From assembly GCA_016929795.1 (NCBI GenBank), contig JAFGIA010000315.1, positions 1 to 18,710 on the forward strand: DNA of 18,710 nucleotides, in the 5' to 3' direction. Origin of the DNA: Anaerolineae bacterium (lineage in GTDB: Bacteria > Chloroflexota > Anaerolineae > JAAYZQ01). The number at the start of each line of letters is the position of its first letter. Position 1 is the first letter of the stretch. This document shows, in pieces, positions 7,546-14,988 of the stretch. The notes under the pieces were generated by a model. That model did not search any database. It was not told where the DNA came from and saw nothing but the letters and a program-made list of their open reading frames with translations. Both the position numbers and the translations under genes were made by a program.

Positions 7546-8820
7546 ATGGACACATTGATTGGTGTACGTGAAAACCGGCCTCGCATCGTCGTTACTGGCA
7601 TGGGTGCCCTGACGCCCCTTGGCCTCACTGCCCAGGATACATGGCAGGGACTGCTTGCAGGCAGATCGGGCATTGACCGCATCGCAGGCGTTGACCTGGG
7701 TGATTGCCCGGTCGAGATCGGCGGCGAGTTGAAAGGGTTTGACCCTGCGGCCTACCTTGGTTTCAAGGAAGCGAAACGGATGGCGCGCTTTAGCCAGATG
7801 GCCGTGGTCGCCGCCGAGATGGCTATCGCCGATGCCGGGCTGGCGCTCGACGATGGCGATAAGCAGGAGGCGGGCGTCTTGCTCGGCACCGCTGTGGGCG
7901 GCACCGCTGTCGAGATCGAAGCGGCCAACGCGCGCGCCGTGGAGCGGGGCTTGAACAACATCTCGCCTCTCTTTTTGATGATGCTCCCGGCGAACATGGC
8001 CGCCTTCCACGTCGCCCGCCGTACAGGCTTTCACGGCTACAACAGCACGACCGTCACCGCGTGCGCCTCGGGCACACAGGCAATCGGCGAGGCGGTCGAG
8101 GTGCTGCGCGGTGGGCGCGCACAGGTGATGCTCGCCGGCGGCAGCGAGTCGACCTTTACGCCGATGGCGCTCGCCGGCTTTTGCGCCATTCGCGCACTCT
8201 CTACTCGCAACGATGACCCGAGGGGCGCGTGCCGTCCCTTTGACGCCGAGCGGGATGGGTTTGTGATCAGTGAAGGGGCCGTCGTCCTGGTGCTTGAAAC
8301 GCTAGAGCGCGCGGTCCGGCGCGGCGCGCGGATATACGCCGAGATCGCCGGCTATGCCTCCAACTCGGATGGCTATCACGTCATCGCGCCCAACCCGACA
8401 CTGGCTGGCCCGACCAAGGCGATGTCCCGGGCGATCTCTGATGCCGGGTTGGCGCCGGAGGCCGTCGACTATGTGAATGCGCACGGTGCGGGGACGCCCC
8501 AGGGCGATGCTGCCGAGACCGCGGCGATCAAGGCGGTGCTAGGGGATCGCGCTTACGGCGTGCCGGTCAGCGCCTGCAAATCGATGCTGGGCCACGCCAT
8601 GGGCGCCGCCGGGGCGATGGAGGTGCTGGCCTGTACGCTGGCGCTCCACGACCAGGTGCTGCCGCCGACGATCAACCTGGATCATCCTGACCCCGAGTGC
8701 GACCTCGACTATGTGCCGCACGTGGCGCGCCGGGCGCCGGTGGAGGTGGTGCTCAAGAACTCGTTTGGCATTGGCAGCCAGAATGCGTGCCTGGTGTTGA
8801 AGCGTTATCGGGAGGATTGA
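7546..8820 (+). CDS. Beta-ketoacyl-ACP synthase, FabF/KAS II type (copy 1)
   Basis: A 424-residue thiolase-fold condensing enzyme of FabF length that joins an acyl thioester to malonyl-ACP. The full Cys-His-His triad is visible: Cys173 in TACASG, His313 in NAHGAGTPQGD and His350 in SMLGHAMGAAG. The start at 7546 follows a purine-rich AAGGGGGGGGACAAG stretch and lies downstream of the predicted transcription start. It is followed after 4 bp by a second synthase. Because the active cysteine is intact it is not a chain-length factor. It could be housekeeping, but its place ahead of a ligase-ACP-acyltransferase set suggests a dedicated chain. Confidence 0.9.
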   Translation: MDTLIGVRENRPRIVVTGMGALTPLGLTAQDTWQGLLAGRSGIDRIAGVDLGDCPVEIGGELKGFDPAAYLGFKEAKRMARFSQMAVVAAEMAIADAGLALDDGDKQEAGVLLGTAVGGTAVEIEAANARAVERGLNNISPLFLMMLPANMAAFHVARRTGFHGYNSTTVTACASGTQAIGEAVEVLRGGRAQVMLAGGSESTFTPMALAGFCAIRALSTRNDDPRGACRPFDAERDGFVISEGAVVLVLETLERAVRRGARIYAEIAGYASNSDGYHVIAPNPTLAGPTKAMSRAISDAGLAPEAVDYVNAHGAGTPQGDAAETAAIKAVLGDRAYGVPVSACKSMLGHAMGAAGAMEVLACTLALHDQVLPPTINLDHPDPECDLDYVPHVARRAPVEVVLKNSFGIGSQNACLVLKRYRED

Positions 8821-8824
8821 CGAC

Positions 8825-10081
8825 GTGGGTAAAAAACGCGTCGTCGTCACAGGGCTGGGCGTCGTGTCCCCGGTCGGCCTCGACGCCGGCACGATGTGGC
8901 GCAACCTGGTCGAGGGGCGGTCGGGCATCCGCCCCATCACACAATTCGATGCCTCGGACCTTGACGTCCGGTTCGCCGGCGAGGCGCACGGCTTTGATCC
9001 GTTGTGCCACATGCCGGCCAAAGAGGCGCGGCGCACCGATCGCTTTGCCCAGTTTGCCATTGCCGCCCTCGACCAGGCGCTGGCACAGTCGGGCCTGGCT
9101 GTCGATGAGGGGAACGCCGACCAGGTGGGCGTGATCGTCGGCGCGGGGATCGGCGGCATTACCACCTACACCCGCGATCTCGACGTCCTACGTGAAAAGG
9201 GGCCGCGCCACGTCAATCCCTTCCTGTTGACCATGATCAGCGCTGACGTGCCGGCCGTCCAGATAGCACTGCGCACGGGCGCGCGCGGACCCAATCTCGG
9301 CGTGTCGTCGGCGTGTGCCACAGGCGCGGACGCGATCGGGCAGGCGTACAACCTGATCCGGCTGGGCGAGGCGCAAGTGATGTTGGCCGGCGGATTCGAG
9401 GCGGGTATCACGCGCATCTCGATCTCTGTGTTGCAGCGCATGCGCGCCCTGTCGCGGCGCAACGACGACCCCGCGTCGGCCAGCCGTCCCTTTGACGCAG
9501 AGCGCGACGGGTTCGTCGTATCGGAAGGGGGGGCGCTGCTGGTGCTTGAGGATCTCGAGTTCGCCCTCGCCCGCGGCGCGCAGCCACTCGCCGAGCTGGT
9601 TGGGTATGCTGCCACTTCTGACGCTGTCCACGTCACCGCGCCTGATCCTGAAGGCCACGGCTCGGCGCAGTGCATGGCGCTCGCCCTGCGGCGGGCCGGC
9701 ATCGAGCCGGAGCAGGTGTCGTACGTCAACGCGCATGGCACGGGCACGCCCCTGGGCGACCCGGCCGAGACGGCGGCGATCAAGCGCGCCCTGGGCGCCC
9801 ACGCCCGCCGCGTGCCCGTCAGTGCTACCAAGTCGATGACGGGCCACCTGATGGGCGGCGCCGGAGCGCTGGAGGCGGCGATCTGCGTCCAGGCGCTGCG
9901 CCATGGCCTGATCCCGCCGACGATCAACCTCGACACGCCCGACCCGGCGTGTGACCTCGACTATGTGCCCCACTATGCGCGCCGGGCGGCACTCGACGTG
10001 GTGCTCTCCAATTCGTTCGGCTTTGGCGGACACAATACGGCGCTGGTGCTGCGCGCGTGGGACGGCGCTCCCGGCGCGTGA
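8825..10081 (+). CDS. Beta-ketoacyl-ACP synthase, FabF/KAS II type (copy 2)
   Basis: A 418-residue FabF-type condensing enzyme. It starts at GTG 8825, nine bases after GGAGG (8811-8815), which lies inside the end of copy 1. The catalytic residues are all present: Cys164 in SSACATG, His304 in NAHGTGTPLGD and His341 in SMTGHLMGGAG. Blocks shared with copy 1 (RPFDAERDGFV, PPTINLD, CDLDYVPH, ARRA, SFG.G) show the two are paralogues, diverged rather than recent. It overlaps the next gene by four bases (GTGA), indicating coupled translation. No ketoreductase, dehydratase or malonyl transferase lies nearby, so it probably relies on the general fatty acid system for the other steps. Confidence 0.9.
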   Translation: MGKKRVVVTGLGVVSPVGLDAGTMWRNLVEGRSGIRPITQFDASDLDVRFAGEAHGFDPLCHMPAKEARRTDRFAQFAIAALDQALAQSGLAVDEGNADQVGVIVGAGIGGITTYTRDLDVLREKGPRHVNPFLLTMISADVPAVQIALRTGARGPNLGVSSACATGADAIGQAYNLIRLGEAQVMLAGGFEAGITRISISVLQRMRALSRRNDDPASASRPFDAERDGFVVSEGGALLVLEDLEFALARGAQPLAELVGYAATSDAVHVTAPDPEGHGSAQCMALALRRAGIEPEQVSYVNAHGTGTPLGDPAETAAIKRALGAHARRVPVSATKSMTGHLMGGAGALEAAICVQALRHGLIPPTINLDTPDPACDLDYVPHYARRAALDVVLSNSFGFGGHNTALVLRAWDGAPGA

Positions 10082-11676
10082 GGGGGTGGACGACGAGGCT
10101 GCCGAATCCCCTGCGTCGAGTTGATCCACGCCACGTGTTGGCGGCTGGGTTTCGCCTGCTTCCGAATGCCGAGTTTCTCGTCGCGGGCGAAAGGCGGCTG
10201 ACGCGGCGCCAGGTGTGGGCAAGTGTCGAGGCGCTCGCCGCCGGCTTGCAGGCACGCGGCATCGAGGCCGGCGATAGGGTGGTCACGTTGCTGCCCGCAG
10301 GCCCGGAGGCGGTGTATGCCATGCTGGCACCGTGGCTGATCGGCACGGTGGAGGTGCCGCTCCACCCGCTACTGCGGGCGCACGAGCTGCGCCACATCCT
10401 GGCGGATTGTGAGGCCAGGGCCGTGCTCACCACCAGGCGCTGGCGCGGTCACGACTATCCTGCCATGCTGGCCGCCCTGCTGCCTGACCTGCCCGACCTG
10501 CGCGCCGTGGTGGTGCACGGCGGTGAGGGGGACGGGCACACCTTTTTCTCGCTCGACGAGGTGATGGCAGTGGGCAAGCCGCTGCGACGCGTGTGTGTGT
10601 CTCGCCACGATGTGGGACGTATCGCCTACACATCGGGCACGAGCGGCCTGCCAAAGGGGGTGATGCACGCGCGCGATGGCTACTGGGGCCTGCTGCACCC
10701 GGCTGCCGCACCGCGCCTCGATCCCCGCCTATTGCGCTGCCTGCTGCTGCCCTTTCCCCCCTGTTACTATTCGGGCTGGCTGGGCATCGTCGCCGCGCTG
10801 CTCTCCGGCGGCAAGGTTGTCCTGGCCGACCGCTTTCACCCACGGCACGTGCTCGAGACGATCGAGCACGAGCGCGTGTCGCTGCTCGCCGCCTCGCCCA
10901 CCATGTGCCGCCTGCTGCTGGGCGTGCCGGGGCAGGGGCGATACGACCTGTCGTCGGTGCGGCACGTCATCCTGGGCACCGAGCCGATGCCCTTCGATCT
11001 GGCGCAGGCGGTGCACGAGCGCTTGGGCTGCTCGTTGGAGCAGGTGTATGGCAGCAACGAAGTGGGATATGTTACCTGGACAGGGCTGCACGACCCGTGG
11101 CAGGTGGCCGCCACGACCGTCGGGCGGCCGGTGCCGGGTGCGCGGCTGCGCATCGTCGACGACGACAGGCGGCCGCTGCCGACCGGCGCCCGGGGCGAGA
11201 TCGCCGTGCAGACGGCGCAGATGATGCGCGGCTACTACCGCGACCCGGCGCTGACTGCCCGCGTGCTCGACGGCGATGGATGGTTCTACACCGGTGACGT
11301 GGGATATGTCGGCGAGGATGGCTACCTGCGCCTGGTGGACCGCAAGCGCGATCTGATCATCCGCGGCGGGCAGAACGTCTACCCTGCCGAGGTCGAGATC
11401 TATCTGCAGGGCCATCCCCTCGTCCGGCGGGCGGGCGTGGTGGGTGTGGCACGCGGAAGCGGAGGCGAAGAGGTGTGGGCCTTTGTCGAACTGCTTCCTG
11501 GCGCACGCCTCACGCCGACCGACGTGCTCAACTTTTGCCGCGGCCAGATTGCGCCCTACAAGATCCCTGACGAGGTGCGCTTTGTGGAGCGTCTGCCCAC
11601 CACGGTGACAGATAAGGTGCAGCGCTATAGACTGCGAGAGATGGCCGATGATGAATTACGACTCTCCGCTCCCTGA
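10078..11676 (+). CDS. Acyl-AMP ligase/acyl-activating enzyme (copy 1)
   Basis: A 532-residue ANL-superfamily enzyme that adenylates a carboxylic acid and passes it to a thiol, here probably the adjacent ACP. Core motifs: YTSGTSGLPKG (from Tyr184), YGSNEVGY (Tyr324), YTGDVGY with Asp407, RKRDLIIRGGQNVYPAEVE, and a C-terminal catalytic lysine, Lys513, in TVTDKVQRYRL. GTG 10078 is chosen because it overlaps the preceding stop as GTGA; an upstream GTG at 10057 is the alternative. It overlaps the ACP gene by 29 bp. A diverged paralogue lies at 16077-17657. Substrate, fatty or aromatic, cannot be told by eye. Confidence 0.85.
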   Translation: MRGWTTRLPNPLRRVDPRHVLAAGFRLLPNAEFLVAGERRLTRRQVWASVEALAAGLQARGIEAGDRVVTLLPAGPEAVYAMLAPWLIGTVEVPLHPLLRAHELRHILADCEARAVLTTRRWRGHDYPAMLAALLPDLPDLRAVVVHGGEGDGHTFFSLDEVMAVGKPLRRVCVSRHDVGRIAYTSGTSGLPKGVMHARDGYWGLLHPAAAPRLDPRLLRCLLLPFPPCYYSGWLGIVAALLSGGKVVLADRFHPRHVLETIEHERVSLLAASPTMCRLLLGVPGQGRYDLSSVRHVILGTEPMPFDLAQAVHERLGCSLEQVYGSNEVGYVTWTGLHDPWQVAATTVGRPVPGARLRIVDDDRRPLPTGARGEIAVQTAQMMRGYYRDPALTARVLDGDGWFYTGDVGYVGEDGYLRLVDRKRDLIIRGGQNVYPAEVEIYLQGHPLVRRAGVVGVARGSGGEEVWAFVELLPGARLTPTDVLNFCRGQIAPYKIPDEVRFVERLPTTVTDKVQRYRLREMADDELRLSAP

Positions 11677-11932
11677 TTCCCCGCTCCCCGGTCCCCGCGC
11701 CCTGTCATTCGCCGAATTCCAGGTGCTGCTAGCCGAGCTGGTGCACGCTGAGCCGGCGCAGCTCGTGCCGGAAGCATGCCTGGTGACCGATCTGGGGGTC
11801 GACTCGCTGCGCCTGGTCGAGATCTTTTTGCGGCTGGAGGATCTGGGCGTCGAGGTGTCGCCGGATGCGGTGTGGGAGATCGAGACGGTGGGGGACGCGT
11901 ACGAATATTATAAATTAGAAATTAGAAATTAG
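11648..11932 (+). CDS. Acyl carrier protein (copy 1)
   Basis: A 94-residue carrier protein with the phosphopantetheine site DLGVDSLRL; Ser53 would carry the arm. It overlaps the ligase gene, which is presumably its loading enzyme. Compared with copy 2 it has about a dozen extra N-terminal residues (DSPLPDSPLPGPR) encoded by C-rich simple repeat at about 11660-11700. Its last residues KLEIRN and its stop codon are encoded by a tandem AAATTAG repeat. The conserved C-terminal block WEI.TVGDAYEYYK is shared with copy 2. ATG at 11648 or 11651 can be the start; no in-frame start lies after the repeat before the domain, so the extension is translated. Confidence 0.88.
   Translation: MMNYDSPLPDSPLPGPRALSFAEFQVLLAELVHAEPAQLVPEACLVTDLGVDSLRLVEIFLRLEDLGVEVSPDAVWEIETVGDAYEYYKLEIRN
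11660..11700 (+). repeat. C-rich simple sequence coding the ACP N-terminal extension
   Basis: The sequence alternates CTCCGCTCC, CTGATTCC, CCGCTCC and CCGGTCCCCG units. It encodes the SPLPDSPLPGP stretch that is absent from the paralogue at 14696-14959, so it looks like an inserted simple repeat tolerated at a domain edge. Confidence 0.5.
11912..11932 (+). repeat. Three tandem AAATTAG heptamers at an ACP stop codon
   Basis: AAATTAG is repeated exactly three times and is followed by AAATG, whose ATG (11935) starts the next gene. The final TAG is the ACP stop. The unit is seven bases, so gain or loss of one copy would shift the reading frame at the ACP end. Confidence 0.8.
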
Positions 11933-11934
11933 AA

Positions 11935-12600
11935 ATGATTCCGATGTTGTTGTGGCGGTGCCCGGTGTGTGGGGGGGATGACGCGCTGGAGCACGTGGAG
12001 CGGCGGTTTCGGGCGGGGGTGGTGCACTGCGCGCAGTGCGGGGCCAGGTGGCGGGTGCGGCGGGTGGCGGGTGATGGCTTTTACCTGGCGCTGGTGGCCG
12101 GCCGCGATGGGGCCAGGCCGGATAACCGTGACGAGCGGCCGCTGGCTGCGTGGTATGACGCGATGAAGGCGACGGTGCGGCTGGTGCCGCGCGACGACGG
12201 GGCACTGACGACAGAGCCCGGCGAGGTGCTCTACCTCGCTTCGGGGATCGCCGAGCTGCACGCCGAGGCGTCGGACCCCCTCTTTTTTCCGTCGCCGGCC
12301 GCGCGGCGAAAGGTGGACAAGCGCGAGATCGAAGGCCGCTGTGTGGGCCGGGGCCGGCTGTTTCTGACGAGCCGGCGGCTGGTATGGGCGGGCGAGGGGC
12401 CGCCGCACTCTTTCCCTCTGGCACGCCTCAACTCGGCCTACGCCGTCATGGACGTGGGGCTGGCGCTGATGGTCGAGCGCCGGCTGTACAGCGTGCATTT
12501 TCTGCAAGAGAGCCTGCTCAAGTGGGTCACTTACCTGGCACTGGTGGCGCGCCAGGTGGAGGCCGAGACGGGGCACAGGATCGAGACGTCGCATTTCTAG
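11935..12600 (+). CDS. Zinc-ribbon protein with GRAM/PH-like domain (copy 1), unknown function
   Basis: A 221-residue protein I do not recognise as a named family. Residues 9-35 form a zinc ribbon with four cysteines (Cys9, Cys12, Cys32, Cys35, two CxxC pairs). The middle holds DERPLAAWYDAMKATVRL. Residues about 90-215 resemble a bacterial GRAM/PH-like fold: LYLASGIAEL, then GRGRLFLTSRRLVWAG, then SVHFLQESLLKWVTYLALVARQVE. No membrane helix or catalytic motif is evident. It starts 2 bp after the ACP stop and abuts the acyltransferase with no gap. A close paralogue sits in the mirrored arm in the same place, so it is probably an adaptor, lipid or membrane-binding part of the pathway. Confidence 0.75.
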   Translation: MIPMLLWRCPVCGGDDALEHVERRFRAGVVHCAQCGARWRVRRVAGDGFYLALVAGRDGARPDNRDERPLAAWYDAMKATVRLVPRDDGALTTEPGEVLYLASGIAELHAEASDPLFFPSPAARRKVDKREIEGRCVGRGRLFLTSRRLVWAGEGPPHSFPLARLNSAYAVMDVGLALMVERRLYSVHFLQESLLKWVTYLALVARQVEAETGHRIETSHF

Positions 12601-13347
12601 ATGGATCGCACAGAGGAGCAACTTACGACGCGTGGGCGATGGCTGCGCCTGGGCAAACGGTTGGGAGGCGAGCGCCTGCTCTTTGTCGCCGGGCGCGTGC
12701 TCTACTGCCTGCGCATCGAGGGGGCGGAAAAGATTCCGACGACAGGCCCATGCCTGCTGCCCTTTAACCACGTCTCGCAGCCTGCCGACCTGCTCGCCAA
12801 CGCCCTGATCCGCCGCCGCCGCCCTGACATGTGCGTGTTTGGGTGGCAAGGGCTGCGCGGCGAGAATCCACTCGTCCACTTTGTGACCGCCCTCGGGGAG
12901 CCGTACCCCGACGACTGGCTGCTGCGGGCATACAAGGCACGGGCGCTGTCGGCGGGTGAGCTGCTGCGCGCGCTGCGCCTGGTGCAGGCGGGTGCGGCGC
13001 TGTCGATCGCCGCCGAGGGCGAAATCACGTGGGATGGACGGCTGCAACACCCCCTGGCGCCGGGCGCTGCCTGGCTGGCGCTGCGCACCGGCGCGCCCGT
13101 CGTGCCCATCGTCTCGCTTGGCGGCTATGACCTTCAGCCACGGTGGCAGATGGAGCGGATTCGGCTGAACGGGCGGCTGACGATCCGCGTGGGCCGGCCG
13201 TTTGCGCTATGCGACGAGCCGGTGACGCGCCCGGATGATGAGACGCTACAAGCCGCCAACGAGCGGCTGTGGCAAGAGATGGCTGCCCTGCTCAAGGTGT
13301 CCTCAACTCCGGGGCGCGGAGCTCAATATGCTCATCACTTCCCATAG
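12601..13347 (+). CDS. PlsC-like (LPLAT) acyltransferase (copy 1)
   Basis: A 248-residue protein resembling 1-acylglycerol-phosphate acyltransferases, which move an acyl group from ACP or CoA to a lipid hydroxyl at the membrane face. The acceptor motif reads NHVSQPAD, giving H-X5-D instead of the usual H-X4-D. The second block AAEGEITWDGRLQHPLAPGAAWLAL matches the family EGTRS-like region in position, followed by GAPVVPIVSLGGYD. The ATG follows the previous TAG directly. The last ~45 bases overlap the opposite-strand paralogue, and the tail TPGRGAQYAHHFP may be read-through beyond the original end. It probably uses the ACP-bound acyl group made by the upstream genes. Confidence 0.8.
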   Translation: MDRTEEQLTTRGRWLRLGKRLGGERLLFVAGRVLYCLRIEGAEKIPTTGPCLLPFNHVSQPADLLANALIRRRRPDMCVFGWQGLRGENPLVHFVTALGEPYPDDWLLRAYKARALSAGELLRALRLVQAGAALSIAAEGEITWDGRLQHPLAPGAAWLALRTGAPVVPIVSLGGYDLQPRWQMERIRLNGRLTIRVGRPFALCDEPVTRPDDETLQAANERLWQEMAALLKVSSTPGRGAQYAHHFP

Positions 13348-14016
13348 TCGCTGGTTGGCCGCTGCCAGAAGTGCGTCGTCGAGCCGGTGGATAGGTGTTT
13401 CTGCCAGCAGGAGAGGCTCGCCGGCGCGGATCGTTACCTTGCCTGTCAGGCGCATGCGTTTCATCCACCAGCGCGGCTGGATGTCATAACCGCCGCTCGA
13501 CACGACGGGCACGAGGGGGGCGCCGCTGCGCAGTGCCAGCCACGCCGCACCGGGGGCCAGAGGGTGCTGCAACCGTCCGTCCCAGGTGAACTCGCCCTCG
13601 GCGGCGAGGGCGACCGCCTGTCCTGCTTGCAGCAGGTGCAGCGCGCGCACCAGCTCGCCGGCCGACACGCCGCGCGCTTTGTAGGCGCGCAGTACCTGCG
13701 CCTGTGCATCGTGATTATCCATCAACTGCAAAAAGTGCGCCAGGGGATTCTCTCCGGCGAACCCGTGCAGGCCAAAGAGGTAGACATCAGGCCGGCGCGT
13801 GCGGATCAGGACGTTGACCATCAGGTCCACCACCTGAGCGACGTGGTTAAAGACCAAGATGCACGCGCCCGTCGAGGGCAGGTGTTCCGCTCCCTCGATG
13901 CGCAGCCGGTAGAGCACGCGCCCCGCCAGCAGCAGTGCTCGCTCGCCGAACAGCCGCCGCCCCAACCGCAGCCAACGCGCCTGCCGTTCCATCCGGGAGA
14001 TGGTGTCAATGGTCAT
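13303..14016 (-). CDS. PlsC-like (LPLAT) acyltransferase (copy 2)
   Basis: A 237-residue paralogue of the acyltransferase at 12601-13347, transcribed towards it. It shares RWLRLG, RVLY.LRIEGAE, YKAR..SAGEL.RAL and EGE.TWDGRLQHPLAPGAAWLALR. The acceptor motif is NHVAQVVD, again H-X5-D, so the unusual spacing is a property of this subfamily rather than an error. ATG 14016 is preferred over a later ATG because the distance to RWLRLG then matches copy 1, and AGGGG lies upstream. It begins 12 bp after the zinc-ribbon gene, repeating the order of the other arm. Confidence 0.8.
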   Translation of the reverse strand: MTIDTISRMERQARWLRLGRRLFGERALLLAGRVLYRLRIEGAEHLPSTGACILVFNHVAQVVDLMVNVLIRTRRPDVYLFGLHGFAGENPLAHFLQLMDNHDAQAQVLRAYKARGVSAGELVRALHLLQAGQAVALAAEGEFTWDGRLQHPLAPGAAWLALRSGAPLVPVVSSGGYDIQPRWWMKRMRLTGKVTIRAGEPLLLAETPIHRLDDALLAAANQRLWEVMSILSSAPRS

Positions 14017-14028
14017 GTGTCGTATCCC

Positions 14029-14703
14029 CTAAAAGTTCGACGTCGCGATCCGGTGCCCCGTTTCCGCCTCGACCTGGCTGGCGACGAGCGCGATGTGGGT
14101 CACCCATTTGAGGAGGCTCTCGGCCAGGAAATGCACGGTGTAGAGGCGCATGTCGACCATCAACATTACGCCATGGTCGAGAAAGGCGTACGCCGAGTTG
14201 AGGCGCGCCAGCGGCCACGAAGCGTTGTGTGTCTCGCCCTGCCAGATCAGCCGCCGGTTCGTCAAGAAGAGCCTGCCACGTCCGGCCGGCCTGCCCCTCG
14301 CCGGCTGCCGGCTGCCGTCCCCCGGGGTGCCATCGCGTGCGGTGGCCGGAAAGAAGAGTGGATCGTCCTCCTGGGCGATCAACTCGGCCGCCTGCGAGGC
14401 CAGATAGAGCGATTCTCCCGCCGCCAGATCTACCGCCGGGTCGGCCACCGGCGCCAGGCGCACCGTCGCCTTGAGCGCATCGTACCAGGCCGTGATCGAC
14501 CGCTCGTCGCGTGTCGCCGCCCGCTTGCTGTCCCGGTCCATTACCAGCCGCAGATAGTAGTTGTCGCCCGGCACCCGCCGCAGCCGCCACTCGGCCCCAC
14601 ACGCCCGGCACCACACCCTGTCTGCTCGCCAGCGCCGCACCTCGTGCCCCAGCGCATCATCCCTCTCACACACCGGGCACCGCCACAACAACATCTCAAT
14701 CAT
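14029..14703 (-). CDS. Zinc-ribbon protein with GRAM/PH-like domain (copy 2), unknown function
   Basis: A 224-residue paralogue of the protein at 11935-12600. The four cysteines are at identical positions (9, 12, 32, 35). Strongly conserved blocks are LLWRCPVC, AWYDALKATVRL, DPLFFP, GRGRLFLTNRRLIW, PLARLNSAYA and VHFLAESLLKWVTHIALVASQVEAETGHRI. The linker before the GRGRLFLT strand differs in length and is Gly/Pro/Arg-rich (DGTPGDGSRQPARGRP), consistent with a loop. It overlaps the ACP gene by 8 bp, so the two are translationally coupled, as in copy 1. The tail is the most conserved part and is likely the functional surface. Confidence 0.75.
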   Translation of the reverse strand: MIEMLLWRCPVCERDDALGHEVRRWRADRVWCRACGAEWRLRRVPGDNYYLRLVMDRDSKRAATRDERSITAWYDALKATVRLAPVADPAVDLAAGESLYLASQAAELIAQEDDPLFFPATARDGTPGDGSRQPARGRPAGRGRLFLTNRRLIWQGETHNASWPLARLNSAYAFLDHGVMLMVDMRLYTVHFLAESLLKWVTHIALVASQVEAETGHRIATSNF

Positions 14704-14959
14704 CGCGACTTGACGCTCTCATTTCTGATTTGTAGTACTCGTACGCATCGCCCACCGTCTGGATCTCCCACGCCAGGTCGGCCGAGATCTCGATCCCCAG
14801 CTCTTCCAGGTAGAGGAGGATCTCGGCCAGGCGCAGCGAATCGACGCCCAGGTCGGTGATAAAGTAGGCATCGGGTGTGAACAGGGCTGCGTCCAGGCTC
14901 AGCAGCTCTGCCAACATTGCCTGGAACGCTTTGAAAGACATGGCCTTGATTTGTGACAT
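14696..14959 (-). CDS. Acyl carrier protein (copy 2)
   Basis: An 87-residue carrier protein with ITDLGVDSLRLAEI; Ser41 is the phosphopantetheine site. It lacks the N-terminal repeat extension of copy 1 but shares SF..FQ.(M/L)LAEL, LEELGIEIS and the end WEIQTVGDAYEYYK. GAGGAG sits a few bases before the ATG. It heads a leftward three-gene unit (ACP, zinc-ribbon protein, acyltransferase). No clear promoter of its own can be seen in the 29-bp gap to the divergent sulfotransferase. Its ligase partner is presumably at 16077-17657, now separated by the sulfotransferase gene. Confidence 0.88.
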   Translation of the reverse strand: MSQIKAMSFKAFQAMLAELLSLDAALFTPDAYFITDLGVDSLRLAEILLYLEELGIEISADLAWEIQTVGDAYEYYKSEMRASSRDD

Positions 14960-14979
14960 GCTTCTCCTCGTGATATACT
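14951..14979 (+). promoter_or_regulatory. Promoter of the sulfotransferase gene
   Basis: TTGTGA (14951-14956), 17-bp spacer, TATACT (14974-14979) with TGA before it (14971-14973; extended -10). The predicted start of transcription, about 14986, lies only some 3 bases before ATG 14989, so the message would be leaderless. The -35 lies inside the first codons of the divergent ACP gene. Confidence 0.6.
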
Positions 14980-14988
14980 GGTCTCACC

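Noticed and set aside
7546..10081. Type II polyketide KS-alpha/chain-length-factor pair
   Set aside because: The second member has an intact active-site cysteine (SSACATG), whereas chain-length factors lack it; no cyclase or aromatase is present.
13387..14859. A 490-codon plus-strand frame opposite the second acyltransferase, zinc-ribbon and ACP genes
   Set aside because: It runs antisense through three genes whose paralogues confirm the minus-strand reading.
14960..14988. A promoter for the leftward ACP gene using TATATC on the minus strand
   Set aside because: The hexamer 17 bp upstream is GCGGCG, no TG precedes the -10, and the predicted transcript would start within the ribosome binding site.
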